Below, one piece after another: positions 23,451 to 32,257 of a stretch of DNA of 51,981 nt. Every line of letters begins with the position of its first letter. Position 1 is the stretch's first letter. The notes below the pieces were generated by a model. The model was not told the DNA's origin and did not search any database. It was given only the letters and a program-made list of their open reading frames with translations. This DNA comes from Bradyrhizobium sp. RD5-C2 (GTDB lineage Bacteria; Pseudomonadota; Alphaproteobacteria; Rhizobiales; Xanthobacteraceae). The DNA is taken from positions 121,467 through 173,447 of the forward strand of contig NZ_BOVL01000014.1 of assembly GCF_019972155.1 (NCBI RefSeq), written 5' to 3'. A program made the translations under genes and the position numbers.

Positions 23451-25010
23451 TTGCGCTATCTCTTCGAGGACTACGCATTCGATCCTGACCGGCGCGAATT
23501 GTATCGCGGGGCGGAGGTCGTCCCCATCGCACCGCAGGTCTTCGATCTGCTCGATTACCTGATCCGCAACAGGGAGCGCGTCGTCAGTAAAGACGACCTC
23601 ATCAATGCCGTTTGGAATGGGCGGAGCGTTTCGGATGCAGCACTGACGACCCGGCTGAATGTCGTCCGAACCACAATTGGCGATTCCGGGGAGGAACAGC
23701 GACTGATCAAGACGCTACCGCGTAAGGGATTCCGTTTCGTCGGAACAGTGGTGGAAGTACAGGAGCGGGAATACACGGCAGTCGCCGGCAACGGCGCAGA
23801 ACCGCCGAACTCAGCCCTCACGCTGCCCGACAAACCCTCCATAGCTGTGTTGCCGTTCCAAAACATGAGCGGTGATCCCAATCAAGATTACTTCGCTGAT
23901 GGCATCGTGGACGAAATTACCACCGCGTTGTCGCGGTTCAAATCTTTATTCGTGATCGCGCGCAATTCCAGTTTTACTTACAAGGGCAAAGCGGTCGATA
24001 TCAAGCAGATCGGACGCGAACTCGGCGTCCGCTACGTGCTTGAAGGCAGTGTGCGCAAGGTAGCCGGAAAAGTTCGCATCATCGGCCAATTGATAGATGC
24101 CGGGACTGGGGTGCACCTTTGGGCGGATCGATTTGAAGGTGACTTGGGCGATGTCTTCACTCTACAGGACCGGATGACCGAGAGCGTTGTCTCTGCCATT
24201 GAACCAAAAGTGTTTCAAACCGAAATCGATTTGGCTAGGCATCGGACGAACAACGCAAATGCCTATGACCTTTGTCTTCGAGCGACACCGCACCTTCATT
24301 CATTTACCCGGGGCGAATCGGCGGAGGCCCTTCGGCTTGTCTCTCGAGCGTTGGAGAGCGATCCTCGGTATGCCTTCGCTGCTACCCTTGCGGGGAGCTG
24401 CCACTTGCAAAATGTAACTCAAGGATGGGCGGCTGATCCAAAGTCGGAATTTGCAGAAGGACTACGGCTTCTCCAGTTGGCACTTAGTATTGACGGAAAC
24501 GACCACTTGGCACTGAGCATGCTTGGCTACGCAGCCGGCTGGTCTGGCGATTTCGATACTGCAATAGAGATGGTGGACCGTGCAGTCGCCTCTAATCCTA
24601 ATGCAGCTTTCGCATGGGGCCTGCGAGGTTGGGCGTACCGAGTAGCCGGGAAGCCAGAAGAGGCGATCCGGAGCTTTGAGCGCGCAGTTCGACTAAGTCC
24701 GTTTGACCCATTGCTATTCGTGAGGCTTACAGGAATGGGCGTCGCATTCGTCGGTCTCGGTCGTTTCGACGACGCGGTTGCCGCGGCCAAGAAGGCTCTC
24801 AGTCAGAATCGGACTTTTGCGGCGGCCTATCGCTGTCTCACGACGGCCCTGGCTCATCTGGGACGCGAAGCAGAAGCGAGGGAGGCGGCAGCCCGTCTGC
24901 TCGAACTCGAACCCGATTTTCGTATTTCTGAATGGGTAGCCCGTAGCGGCCGACGGCACGACGATCAGATGTTTATCGACGGTCTCCGCAAAGCTGGGCT
25001 TCCGGCATGA
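23451..25010 (+). CDS. Winged-helix / TolB-like / TPR regulator
   Basis: A 519-residue protein. The TTG at 23451 is used as start because AGGGGAT lies about ten bases upstream and the first strand of the domain begins at once (RYLFEDYAFDPDRRELYRG). Residues 1-98 are an OmpR-type winged helix (VFDLLDYLIRNRERVVSKDD, LPRKGFRFVG). Residues 128-250 are a TolB-like N-domain (SIAVLPFQNMSGDPNQDYFA, YVLEGSVRKVAGKVRIIGQL). The rest is TPR-type repeats. Similar proteins occur with or without adenylate cyclase domains; none is present here. It probably binds DNA in response to a signal sensed by the C-terminus. Confidence 0.9.
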   Translation: MRYLFEDYAFDPDRRELYRGAEVVPIAPQVFDLLDYLIRNRERVVSKDDLINAVWNGRSVSDAALTTRLNVVRTTIGDSGEEQRLIKTLPRKGFRFVGTVVEVQEREYTAVAGNGAEPPNSALTLPDKPSIAVLPFQNMSGDPNQDYFADGIVDEITTALSRFKSLFVIARNSSFTYKGKAVDIKQIGRELGVRYVLEGSVRKVAGKVRIIGQLIDAGTGVHLWADRFEGDLGDVFTLQDRMTESVVSAIEPKVFQTEIDLARHRTNNANAYDLCLRATPHLHSFTRGESAEALRLVSRALESDPRYAFAATLAGSCHLQNVTQGWAADPKSEFAEGLRLLQLALSIDGNDHLALSMLGYAAGWSGDFDTAIEMVDRAVASNPNAAFAWGLRGWAYRVAGKPEEAIRSFERAVRLSPFDPLLFVRLTGMGVAFVGLGRFDDAVAAAKKALSQNRTFAAAYRCLTTALAHLGREAEAREAAARLLELEPDFRISEWVARSGRRHDDQMFIDGLRKAGLPA

Positions 25011-25209
25011 CGCGCCATCCCGTCTCGCGGTAACAGGGACTTGATGGCGTGGGCCGCGACCGCGACTTCGGCTATTGGCCCGAAGCGGACGTGCCTCAGA
25101 AAGTCGCTTGACCTTGTAGACCTACCGCCCCGGTCGCAACGGTCAGGAAATCGCTCATGCGTCAATTTATGATGCTATGCTGCGATGACCAAAAGGGGAG
25201 AAGCCGCTG

Positions 25210-26190
25210 ATGATGAATTGCAAACTCGTCGCCGCGCTGTTCGCGTTCGGTCTGGCCTTGCCCGCCGTCACCAGGGCGCAGGACGCACCGGTCGAGGAGC
25301 AGATCGTTAATCAGATGAACAAGGTGTTTGGTGTCCACCCCGGATTCCGTGCCAATCACGCCAAGGGTGTCGTGGCCGAGGGAAAGTTCAAGGCCTCTCC
25401 GGAAGCCGCCGGTTTGAGCAAGGCAGTGCTTTTCGGCGGCACTGAGGTTCCGGTGACGGTGCGGTTCTCGGACTCTACGGGAGTGCCGAATCTGCCCGAC
25501 GGATCCAATGATGCCAATCCGCATGGCATGGCGGTGAAATTTCACCTGCCTGACGGTAGTGACATGGACATCGTGATCAATTCGTTGAAATTCTTCCCCG
25601 TCTCGACCAGCGAGGAGTTTCGCGACCTGCTCATCGCGATCGCGCAGAGCCCGCCGGACGCCGCGAAGCCGACGAAGGTGGAGCAGTTCGTGGCAAGTCA
25701 CCCCACTGTCCCAGCTGCCCTTGCTACCGTTGCCACGCCGGACAGCTTTGCCAACGAAGCCTATTTCGGCATCAACGCGTTCGTGTTCGTTAACAAAGGG
25801 GGTGAGCGACAAGCCGTCCGCTACCAGATGATCCCGGAAAAGGTCGTGCACCTGGACATGGCGGAGGCTGCGAAAAAGACGCCTGACTTCCTGATGGAGG
25901 AACTGCCCGTACGATTGAAGCAGGGTCCGGTGACTTTCCGTTTAAAGGCGCAAATTGCTGCTGCCGGCGACTCCACCAAAGATCCATCAAAGCCCTGGCC
26001 TGATGATCGCAAGGTGGTCGAACTTGGCGTGCTGACGATCGACAAGGCCGTAACGAACAGTGATGAGGCGCAGAAGAAGCTCCTGTTCCTGCCGAGCCAA
26101 CTCACCGACGGGATCGAGCAGTCCGACGATCCGATGATCGATATTCGCAGCGGCGCTTATGCCATCTCGTTCTCGAGGCGAAATCCCTGA
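25210..26190 (+). CDS. srpA: Catalase-family peroxidase (SrpA-like), secreted
   Basis: A 326-residue haem peroxidase of the small catalase-related family. The signal peptide is MMNCKLVAALFAFGLALPAV, so it is periplasmic. The distal His lies in FRANHAKGVVAEGKF, and VTVRFSDSTGVPNLPDGSND with NPHGMAVKFHLPDG covers the conserved core. The proximal Tyr is in DIRSGAYAISFSRR near the C-terminus (R-x3-Y). Such proteins decompose organic peroxides rather than H2O2 efficiently. Either ATG of the pair at 25210/25213 could be used. It follows the TolB/TPR regulator after about 200 bases that contain a repeat. Confidence 0.88.
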   Translation: MMNCKLVAALFAFGLALPAVTRAQDAPVEEQIVNQMNKVFGVHPGFRANHAKGVVAEGKFKASPEAAGLSKAVLFGGTEVPVTVRFSDSTGVPNLPDGSNDANPHGMAVKFHLPDGSDMDIVINSLKFFPVSTSEEFRDLLIAIAQSPPDAAKPTKVEQFVASHPTVPAALATVATPDSFANEAYFGINAFVFVNKGGERQAVRYQMIPEKVVHLDMAEAAKKTPDFLMEELPVRLKQGPVTFRLKAQIAAAGDSTKDPSKPWPDDRKVVELGVLTIDKAVTNSDEAQKKLLFLPSQLTDGIEQSDDPMIDIRSGAYAISFSRRNP

Positions 26191-26398
26191 TAATCACGGT
26201 TAGTTATCAAGTTATCTCCCTGCCGCCGCCGCCCGAATTTCGGTCGACGCAAGCATTGAGGAAATGCCTTGTGTGAACTTCCGCTTCTGACCCAAAGCGG
26301 ACGGCGGCGCTCGCATGCCGGCGCGGCTTCATCACGCCGGATAGAGCGCGGCGGTGGAGACGTGGCCGCCAGCCGCACGCACTCTGCGCCCGACGGAA

Positions 26399-26962
26399 CT
26401 AGTGCGCCCGTCTTGATCGCTTGAGTTCGGCGACTTTAAACTTCCCGGCGATTTGCAGGCTGCTGCAAGTCCAGCGGGCTTTATTTTGGTACTCGCCCAA
26501 GAACACTTTGGTCTCGACGCAGTCCACGTAAGATTTGTAGGTGAGGTTGTCTCTGCACGTTATCGAGAAGGGTCCAAGTCCAAGTGACCCTCCAGCCGAC
26601 TCGCTACACCCAACCCAAGGTAGGTTGCCGTGTGGGCGGCTTGACTCGCAACCACCGTTGCAATTGCTGGCGACCTTCTCCAGCGCGGCAATTCTGGCCA
26701 ATGGTGGACCTGACCCACCCGTGGGCGTGTTAGCGTCGTCCGACGACGTTTGACGGGCTGACGATCTGCGACGAGACACCACCGTGTGAGCGACCCGCTC
26801 GGGCTTGCTCGATCTCGCCACCTGCTTCGGCGCTTCGACCGTGATGGAGGGGAGCGGGGCAGCGGCGCCAGTTTCGGTTTGCGACGCTGCCGGGTCGCAC
26901 AGCAAGACAATTGACAGGATAGCGACGGCTGAGGGCGCGACAAAGCTTGACGACGATCTCAT
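26399..26962 (-). CDS. Secreted Cys-rich hypothetical protein
   Basis: A 187-residue protein. ATG 26962 is chosen because AGGA lies seven bases upstream. It has a signal peptide (RSSSSFVAPSAVAILSIVLL, cleavage near AAS). The segment SITVEAPKQVAR recurs in exported Bradyrhizobium proteins. The mature part has several cysteines (SNCNGGCES, WVGCSES, ITCRDN, VDCVE, WTCSS), suggesting disulfides. It has no enzyme motif. It lies in the repeat-rich region, with repeat copies on both sides. Function unknown. Confidence 0.65.
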   Translation of the reverse strand: MRSSSSFVAPSAVAILSIVLLCDPAASQTETGAAAPLPSITVEAPKQVARSSKPERVAHTVVSRRRSSARQTSSDDANTPTGGSGPPLARIAALEKVASNCNGGCESSRPHGNLPWVGCSESAGGSLGLGPFSITCRDNLTYKSYVDCVETKVFLGEYQNKARWTCSSLQIAGKFKVAELKRSRRAH

Positions 26963-27165
26963 GACCACGTCCTTTCGGGACGGACATTCCGTCCCATTGC
27001 ATCACCACGCACTCACAACTAGCCGAAAATCCCGAACTTGGCCACCGGAGACCTTGCCACGTCCGATTTTGGCCCCAAGCAGACCTGAGACCGGCGCGGA
27101 TAGACTTCAGCTTTTGACCCAAAGCTGACATCCCGCGTGGGTGACGGGCACCGCAGTGAGCAGGA

Positions 27166-28143
27166 TCAGTCTACCTGCAAACCGGCATCCTTGATTGGAC
27201 CTTCCCAGCGTGTGATCTCCTCAACCACGTAGTTGGCGAGGTATTCCGGCCCACGCCGCTCGGGGGCAACGCCGACTACGCCGATGTCGTTAAATCGTGC
27301 CCTGATCGCAGGCGTATCCATTGCCGCATGGGTTGCCTCGTTGAGCTTGACCACAATGTCCTTCGGCGCGCCTTTTGGCAGGAAGAAAGCCGTCCAAGTC
27401 ACGACATCGACATTGATACCCTGCTCGTGCGCCGTCGCAAGTTCGGGCATCAGCGGCGTGCGCTCGCGAGACAACAGCGCGAGAGGCTTCGATTGCTTTG
27501 CGGCCGCACGCACAACAGAAGTCCCCATGTTGCCGCACATGTAATCGATCTGGCCGCCGATTAGGTCGTTGGCGACTGGGCCGCCGCCACGATAGGGAAC
27601 GTGAGTTACCTCGACGCCGATCCTCGCGTTGAGCAGCGCACAAGCAAGATGCGTGGTCGATCCGACGCCTGCCGAGCCGTACTGCATCTTCGTGCCGTTC
27701 TGTTTAAGCAGCGCGATAAACTCTGTGAGGTTGTTGGCAGGCAGATCCTTGCGGCCTTCGAGTACCATCGGCTGGTCAGAAAAGAGAGTGACAGGGGTGA
27801 AGTCGCTCACCGCATCATAGCGGCGTTTCCGGTATATCGATTGGTTATAGGCGTGGGTGCCGACAGTCCCGAGCAGTACCGTATAGCCGTCCGGCTTGCC
27901 ATTGATCACGCGTTGGACGCCGATGATGCCCCCTGCGCCAGTTACGTTCTCGACGATTACCGATTGGCCGAGCAGTTCGCTCATCCGCGCTCCAATAATA
28001 CGTGCGATGGTATCGAATACGCCACCGGCCGCGTAGGGTACCACCATGGTGATGGAGCGCGCCGGATAGGACTGGGCCTCCGCCGCCGCCGACCAGGCCG
28101 CCACTCCGGCAGCCACCAGCAACACAAGACACTGTCGCATCAT
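27166..28143 (-). CDS. Bug/TctC-type tripartite tricarboxylate transporter binding protein
   Basis: A 325-residue periplasmic binding protein of the Bug family. The signal peptide ends in AEAQ; the mature protein opens SYPARSITMVVPYAAGGVFD and continues with IGQRVINGKPDGYTVLLG-like GGIIGVQRVINGKPDGYTV, the conserved ligand loop. Later motifs are YGSAGVGSTTHLACALL and VPYRGGGPVANDLIGGQIDY. These proteins bind carboxylates or other small anions for TctAB-type permeases. No permease genes are nearby, so it is an orphan, as is common in this family. Confidence 0.93.
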   Translation of the reverse strand: MMRQCLVLLVAAGVAAWSAAAEAQSYPARSITMVVPYAAGGVFDTIARIIGARMSELLGQSVIVENVTGAGGIIGVQRVINGKPDGYTVLLGTVGTHAYNQSIYRKRRYDAVSDFTPVTLFSDQPMVLEGRKDLPANNLTEFIALLKQNGTKMQYGSAGVGSTTHLACALLNARIGVEVTHVPYRGGGPVANDLIGGQIDYMCGNMGTSVVRAAAKQSKPLALLSRERTPLMPELATAHEQGINVDVVTWTAFFLPKGAPKDIVVKLNEATHAAMDTPAIRARFNDIGVVGVAPERRGPEYLANYVVEEITRWEGPIKDAGLQVD

Positions 28144-28348
28144 GCATCACTCCCGGTTTTGGAAAGCTCCGAGCGGTAGAAACTAGCGTATTTTGCACCG
28201 CGGCACATCTAACAACGGAGCTTGCCGCCGGAAATGTCAGCTCGCGGCCTCGGAAGCGCCGCGCTGGCTACCGAAAGTCCGGTGTCGGGGAGTGAAGCGG
28301 ACCTCACAGCTGCGCGGTCCGATTTCCGAGTTCGACCCATAGCCGAAG

Positions 28349-28756
28349 TTACAGAACGTCGGTTTCAGCACGCCCACGGACCGCAACATACCAGTAGGTG
28401 GCGCCTGAGATTAGCCCGGCGCAAACGAACGGCCAAAGTATGCGATCGGGCCATGGCGTCATCAAGCCTTGCCCCAGCCAACCGATCGCCGCGCCGGCCA
28501 TGACGAATACCCCAACAAACCGGATCCGAAGACCTTCCGTTATCCAAATGACAAGGGCGGCCGGAATAGCTGAAATCAGGGCTATGAACGCTAAGTGTAA
28601 CAGGCTTAGCACGAAGCCAGCGGTCAAACTGGCGGCGGTGAGTCCATCAGGATGATAGATTTGGTTTGCAAGCCCGACCACGAAAAGGGACGCGGCCGCC
28701 GCTAAGCAACTCACCAGCCAACCCTTTAGAACTAACGCGAGCGATTGGTCTCTCAT
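28349..28756 (-). CDS. Four-helix membrane protein, 135 aa
   Basis: ATG 28756 (MRDQSLALVLKGWLV) is preferred because the upstream sequence in the same frame is the translated repeat copy at 28803-28836 (MSAQGQKATLRGN-like), not protein. Four hydrophobic segments are visible: GWLVSCLAAAASLFVVGLAN, LTAGFVLSLLHLAFIALISA, FVGVFVMAGAAIGWLGQGLM and PFVCAGLISGATYWYVAV. No family recognised. It is unlinked to its neighbours. Confidence 0.6.
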   Translation of the reverse strand: MRDQSLALVLKGWLVSCLAAAASLFVVGLANQIYHPDGLTAASLTAGFVLSLLHLAFIALISAIPAALVIWITEGLRIRFVGVFVMAGAAIGWLGQGLMTPWPDRILWPFVCAGLISGATYWYVAVRGRAETDVL

Positions 28757-29114
28757 CGACTTACCGTCCAGCCCAACATTTAAGGATCGATTACCGCGCA
28801 ATGTCGCCTTCTGGCCCTGGGCGGACATTCCCCAAAGCATCGCCGATGTCGGCTTTTGAGAGCGACACGGACTTCGCTATCTCCGCTCGCATACACTGGA
28901 TTTTGAGTACACGCCCTGTTCTCATCGCGCTTTAGCGCGGCGCCGTCACAAATCAGAAACGCGAATTCTCAATCCGTGCACCGAAACGACGTGCGGGCAT
29001 GCGCGCACGATGTCGTGCTTGCGTTCGCCGCGACGCTTCGCTTACGAGGTCGCGAGCGGACGAATTGGGCTTCCAGCGCCTGTTCACTTCAGATCATTGC
29101 CCATGGAGATTGCG
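28757..29114. other. Intergenic, 358 bases
   Basis: Contains one VRFGPIA-type repeat copy (28803-28836) and, near its end, ATGGAGATTGCG, the likely ribosome binding site of the HdeA gene. I see no further coding or structured element. Confidence 0.6.
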
Positions 29115-29408
29115 ATGAAGATCACTGCCTCGATCATGCTTGCCGCCGCACTCGCGCTGTCGTCCGCGCCGGCCAATGCCACCGTCCTCGATCTCTCGAC
29201 CATGACCTGCAAGCAGTTCGTCGAAGGCGGCGACGACACCATCAAGATGGTGCTGGTCTGGATGGACGGCTGGTACAAGGGCGATTCCGACGAGGCGATC
29301 ATCGACACCGACGTGTTCGTCGAGAACGCCAAGAAGTTCGGCACCTATTGCGGGAAGAACCCGACCATCAGCATCGTCAACGCCGCCGAGGCCGTGCTCG
29401 GCAAGTAA
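29115..29408 (+). CDS. hdeA: HdeA/HdeB-family acid-stress chaperone
   Basis: A 97-residue periplasmic protein starting at ATG 29115 with GGAGATT upstream. The signal peptide ends ANA. The mature part shows the HdeA pattern: LDLSTMTCKQFVEGGDDTIK, then VLVWMDGWYKGDSDEAIID, and a second Cys in FGTYCGKNP, giving the conserved disulfide. HdeA prevents aggregation of periplasmic proteins at low pH in enterics; a similar role is likely but unproven here. Confidence 0.88.
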   Translation: MKITASIMLAAALALSSAPANATVLDLSTMTCKQFVEGGDDTIKMVLVWMDGWYKGDSDEAIIDTDVFVENAKKFGTYCGKNPTISIVNAAEAVLGK

Positions 29409-29415
29409 GCCTCTT

Positions 29416-29468
29416 GTTTGAGCATGAACTTTTCGGAAAACCGCTACGCACTTTTCCGGATCATGCTC
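29416..29468. repeat. Bradyrhizobial intergenic repeat B, copy 1
   Basis: A 53-bp palindromic element with ends GAGCATGA and TCATGCTC and an inner TTTTCGGAAAACCGCT / GCACTTTTCCGGATC region. The reverse complement of the segment at 35406-35456 matches it with only a few differences. It sits eight bases after the HdeA stop and could serve as a hairpin terminator between the converging genes. Confidence 0.8.
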
Positions 29469-29929
29469 TATCCCGGCAGCATCGCGAATGCGCTCGACAC
29501 CATCGCCACCGGCTTGTTGTCGGTGGCGGAGGATAGCGTGACGCGGCCGAAGCTCATGGTGCGGCCGAGCCGGACCACGCGCGCGTCGGCGAGCACGTCG
29601 GAGGCGGTCGCCGCGCGCATGAAATGCGTGGTCTGGTCGACCGTCGTCATCGGACGATAGCCCTTGTTGGCGGCGAGATTGGCCAGCACCATCGCGGTGT
29701 CGGCGAACGCCATCAGCGCCTGGCCGCAGACGATGCCGCCCTGGCGGCACAGCCGCTCGGAAAACGGCAAGCGCAGGATGGCGCCGGGCTGCCAGTCGGC
29801 ATCGCCGCCCGCGGGCGGCGCGATGTCGAACTGCTCGATCGACAGATTGAGGTCCTGCACCCATGGCGCAAAGACGTCGCCGAGCACGCGTTTGGCGTCG
29901 TCGATCCCGAATTCACCGGCCTGCTGCAT
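29468..29929 (-). CDS. PaaI-family hotdog thioesterase
   Basis: A 153-residue hotdog-fold thioesterase. LPFSERLCRQGGIVCGQALM and ADTAMVLANLAANKGYRPM carry the PaaI-type G-x-[IL]-x-[GS]-x2-[LMI]-x2-x-[AD]-x pattern with an Asp in the active site, followed by MTTVDQTTHFMRAATASDVL. It hydrolyses acyl- or aryl-CoA thioesters; the substrate is unknown. Its start lies about 45 bases downstream of the amidase stop on the same strand, so the two may be co-transcribed. Confidence 0.88.
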   Translation of the reverse strand: MQQAGEFGIDDAKRVLGDVFAPWVQDLNLSIEQFDIAPPAGGDADWQPGAILRLPFSERLCRQGGIVCGQALMAFADTAMVLANLAANKGYRPMTTVDQTTHFMRAATASDVLADARVVRLGRTMSFGRVTLSSATDNKPVAMVSSAFAMLPG

Positions 29930-29975
29930 GACGTTCCGTTCCCTCCGCTGATGTCTTTTGTTTGCTGTTTATTGC

Positions 29976-31451
29976 CTAGTTGCGCGTGACGTGCACGCGC
30001 GGCGTCTTGCCGTCATTCCATTTGCCGCCGATCGCCCGTTCGATCTGGGCGGCGAGCTGCAGCAGCAGGCCGTCATCGGCCTGCTTGCCGATCGCCTGGA
30101 TGCCGAGCGGCAGGCCGTGCTCGTTGGTCGCGAGCGGCAGCGAGATCGCCGGAATGCCGCAGAGATTGGCGAGCGGCGTGAAGGCGAAGTTGCGCCAGAG
30201 ATTGCCGAACCAGTCCAGCACCGACGGGTTGTCGCTGATGGTGAGATATTCCGTGGTGCCGATCTTCGGCGTCGGTAGCGCGGTGATCGGCGTCAGGATG
30301 ATGTCCCAATCCGCGAAGAAGGCGCCGAAGCCGCGCGCTGTGGTGTTGAAGACGGCCTGCATGCGGGCGCGGTCGGCGAAGCTAAAGTCGCGGCCGTGCT
30401 CCCAGATGCGGATGTTGATCGGCTCGATCAGGTCCGCCGGCGGCCGCGTCAGTCCGCGCGCCGCGAGCATGTTGCCGATCACGACGGCGAAATTGCTGAT
30501 GTAGCAGGTGGTCTGCGCCGCGAAGGCTTCCGCGTAGTCGATCGACGGCAGGGCGTAGTCGACCTGATGGCCGAGGCCCTCGAGGAAGCGGCCGACCCGC
30601 TCGAGCTCGGCTGCGATGTGCGGTGTCGCGCGATAGTCGCCCCAGGTGTGCGACAGCGCGATTCTGAGCCGGCCGGGGTCGCGCGCGATCATCGCGGTAT
30701 AAGGCTCCGGCGGTGTCCAGAACGGCATGAACTCGCCAGGCGCCGGGCCACGGCAGGCATCGACGAAGGCTGCGGTGTCGCGCACCGAGCGCGACTGGCA
30801 GCCCTGGATCGAGACGAGGCCGGTGAGATCGGACAGATGCGGCGCGAGCGAGAACACGCCGCGCGACACTTTCAGCCCGATATTGCCGTTGACGCCGGCG
30901 GGAATCCGGATCGAGCCGCCGCCGTCGGTCGCATGCGCGATCGGGACGGCGCCGGCGGCAACCATCGCTGCGCTGCCGGCTGACGAGCCGCAGGTGGTGT
31001 AGTCGGTGTTCCAGGGATTGCGCGTGACATAGACTGCGGGGTTCTCGGCCGAGCTGCAGACCCCGAACTCCGGCGTGGTGGTGCGGCCGATCAGGTTGAG
31101 GCCGGCCTTGCGCAGCTTCGTGGTCAGGAAGGTGTCGGCTGCGGCGCGGTTGCCGCGCATCATCAGCGAGCCCATCTCCTGCAGTCGGCCCTTCAGCGTG
31201 GGGCCGAGATCCTTCATCAGGGAGGGCAGGCCGGCGAACGGGCCGTTGAGATCGGCGCCGTCGCGCGCGGGATCGGCGATCACGTCGTCGAACAGCTCGA
31301 CCATGCCGGAGAGCGCGGGATCGACCTTGGCTGTGGCGGCGGCAGCCTGTGCCGCGAGCTCCCGCGGCGTCAGCTCGCCATTCCGGACCCGCTCGGCGAG
31401 CGCCGTCCCGTCATGACGCGTCCATTCGTCCCAGCTCATCGCCAAAGTCAT
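29976..31451 (-). CDS. Amidase-signature hydrolase
   Basis: A 491-residue amidase of the Ser-cisSer-Lys type. Lys80 is in GLPSLMKDLG, the cis-Ser near 156 in TTCGSSAGSAAMVAAGAVP, and the nucleophile Ser180 in DGGGSIRIPAGVNGNIGLK. The usual GGSSGG loop is CGSSAGS here, so the first Gly is replaced by Cys. The overall pattern resembles 6-aminohexanoate-cyclic-dimer hydrolase-like and broad amide hydrolases. AAGGA lies six bases before ATG 31451. The substrate is unknown. Confidence 0.93.
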   Translation of the reverse strand: MTLAMSWDEWTRHDGTALAERVRNGELTPRELAAQAAAATAKVDPALSGMVELFDDVIADPARDGADLNGPFAGLPSLMKDLGPTLKGRLQEMGSLMMRGNRAAADTFLTTKLRKAGLNLIGRTTTPEFGVCSSAENPAVYVTRNPWNTDYTTCGSSAGSAAMVAAGAVPIAHATDGGGSIRIPAGVNGNIGLKVSRGVFSLAPHLSDLTGLVSIQGCQSRSVRDTAAFVDACRGPAPGEFMPFWTPPEPYTAMIARDPGRLRIALSHTWGDYRATPHIAAELERVGRFLEGLGHQVDYALPSIDYAEAFAAQTTCYISNFAVVIGNMLAARGLTRPPADLIEPINIRIWEHGRDFSFADRARMQAVFNTTARGFGAFFADWDIILTPITALPTPKIGTTEYLTISDNPSVLDWFGNLWRNFAFTPLANLCGIPAISLPLATNEHGLPLGIQAIGKQADDGLLLQLAAQIERAIGGKWNDGKTPRVHVTRN

Positions 31452-31645
31452 TTCGATTCCTTTTCTGCTTTGTTGCGCAGTGTAGTTTGGGGGGCTGCCC
31501 GGTCAAACCCATCGCGCGGGCGTTGCACACGGGAGCGCGGGCGCTGCTGTCCGACGCGCTTGCGCGGCGTTGCAAGCGCCGTGCCCGGCTTGAAAATGCC
31601 CCAGTTTTGGCCCCCAATCGCCCCTCGTCAGTGGTGGGGGCGTCC

Positions 31646-31777
31646 ATGTTCCGCAGGTTGGTATTGCTGAGCGGCGTGATCGCGATCGGGCTTGCGCTCG
31701 GTAGCTGCACGCGATGCGGTCCGATCTGGGACGACTGGATGCAGTCGCCGAAATCCTGCAAGTCAGACCACCTCTAG
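31646..31777 (+). CDS. Tiny lipoprotein, 43 aa
   Basis: A 43-residue protein (ATG 31646, GTGGTGGGGG upstream) starting MFRRLVLLSGVIAIGLALGS, with the lipobox Cys in LGSCTRCG and the C-terminus PIWDDWMQSPKSCKSDHL. Four cysteines in 25 residues and the W-DD-W motif suggest a compact disulfide-bonded exposed lipopeptide. I recall near-identical tiny proteins in many Bradyrhizobium genomes. Function unknown. The DPWG-motif copy 2 gene follows 72 bases later on the same strand. Confidence 0.72.
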   Translation: MFRRLVLLSGVIAIGLALGSCTRCGPIWDDWMQSPKSCKSDHL

Positions 31778-31849
31778 GGCAGGGACGGGCGCTTGGCGGC
31801 GGCTTTCTTGGGGTGATATACCGCTGACGAAAATGCAAGGAGCGTTCTT

Positions 31850-32158
31850 ATGAGAGTTTTGAGCGCAGTTGCGGTTGCGGTGCTGCTGTCGGCGCCGGCC
31901 TATGCGCAAATGCCGAATGTCAATCTGATGCCTGAGGTCAAGACCAAGACCCAGGACGAGAAGGATCGGGACGCGGTCAACGACCGGGCCTACAAGGACT
32001 CGCTGAGCAAGATTCCGGACGCCAAGGGATCCTCCGATCCCTGGGGCGCGGTGCGCAGCGATGCGCCGCCGAAGGCGGCAGCCCATCCTCCCGCCAAGCC
32101 GAAGACCAAGACCGGAAGCTCGGCGCAGCCCGGAAGCTCCGCGCAGCGCAGCCAGTAA
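31850..32158 (+). CDS. Small secreted DPWG-motif protein, copy 2
   Basis: A 102-residue protein with signal peptide MRVLSAVAVAVLLSAPAYA and motif AYKDSLSKIPDAKGSSDPWG, shared with the 75-residue protein at 18846-19073. The C-terminus is Lys/Pro/Ser-rich (AKPKTKTGSSAQPG) and low-complexity. AAGGAG lies about nine bases before ATG. Export is likely; function unknown. Its distance of 13 kb from copy 1 argues against a recent tandem duplication. Confidence 0.75.
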   Translation: MRVLSAVAVAVLLSAPAYAQMPNVNLMPEVKTKTQDEKDRDAVNDRAYKDSLSKIPDAKGSSDPWGAVRSDAPPKAAAHPPAKPKTKTGSSAQPGSSAQRSQ

Positions 32159-32257
32159 GCCCCGTTCCTGCCGGCCTCGCCGGCTTCCCGCAGACTCGGA
32201 TTCTTGTGGCGCCGCCCCTATATTGGGGGCGTCGTCAGTTGGTCTGGAGTTGCGGCA

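Larger units (their letters stand above)
22945..28838. repeat. Cluster of degenerate VRFGPIA-type intergenic repeats
   Basis: At least seven degenerate copies, about 20-35 bases each, lie in the intergenic gaps: about 22981-23000, 25063-25099, 26275-26305, 27057-27088, 27103-27132, 28318-28346 and 28803-28836. The common core is CTTCCGCTTNTGACCCAAAGCGGA or its reverse. Read in one frame it gives peptides such as HVRFGPIAEV, FRVRPIAEV, VRFGSEAEV and DVSFGSKAEV. The coordinates bound the cluster; real genes lie between the copies. Confidence 0.7.

Noticed and set aside
24965..25165. Possible 66-aa reverse protein with HVRFGPIAEV
   Set aside because: This is the translation of an intergenic repeat copy; the same peptide pattern recurs at other repeat copies.
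26730..27131. Possible reverse protein beginning MSALGQKLKSI
   Set aside because: Starts within two repeat copies and overlaps the real Cys-rich gene in another frame.
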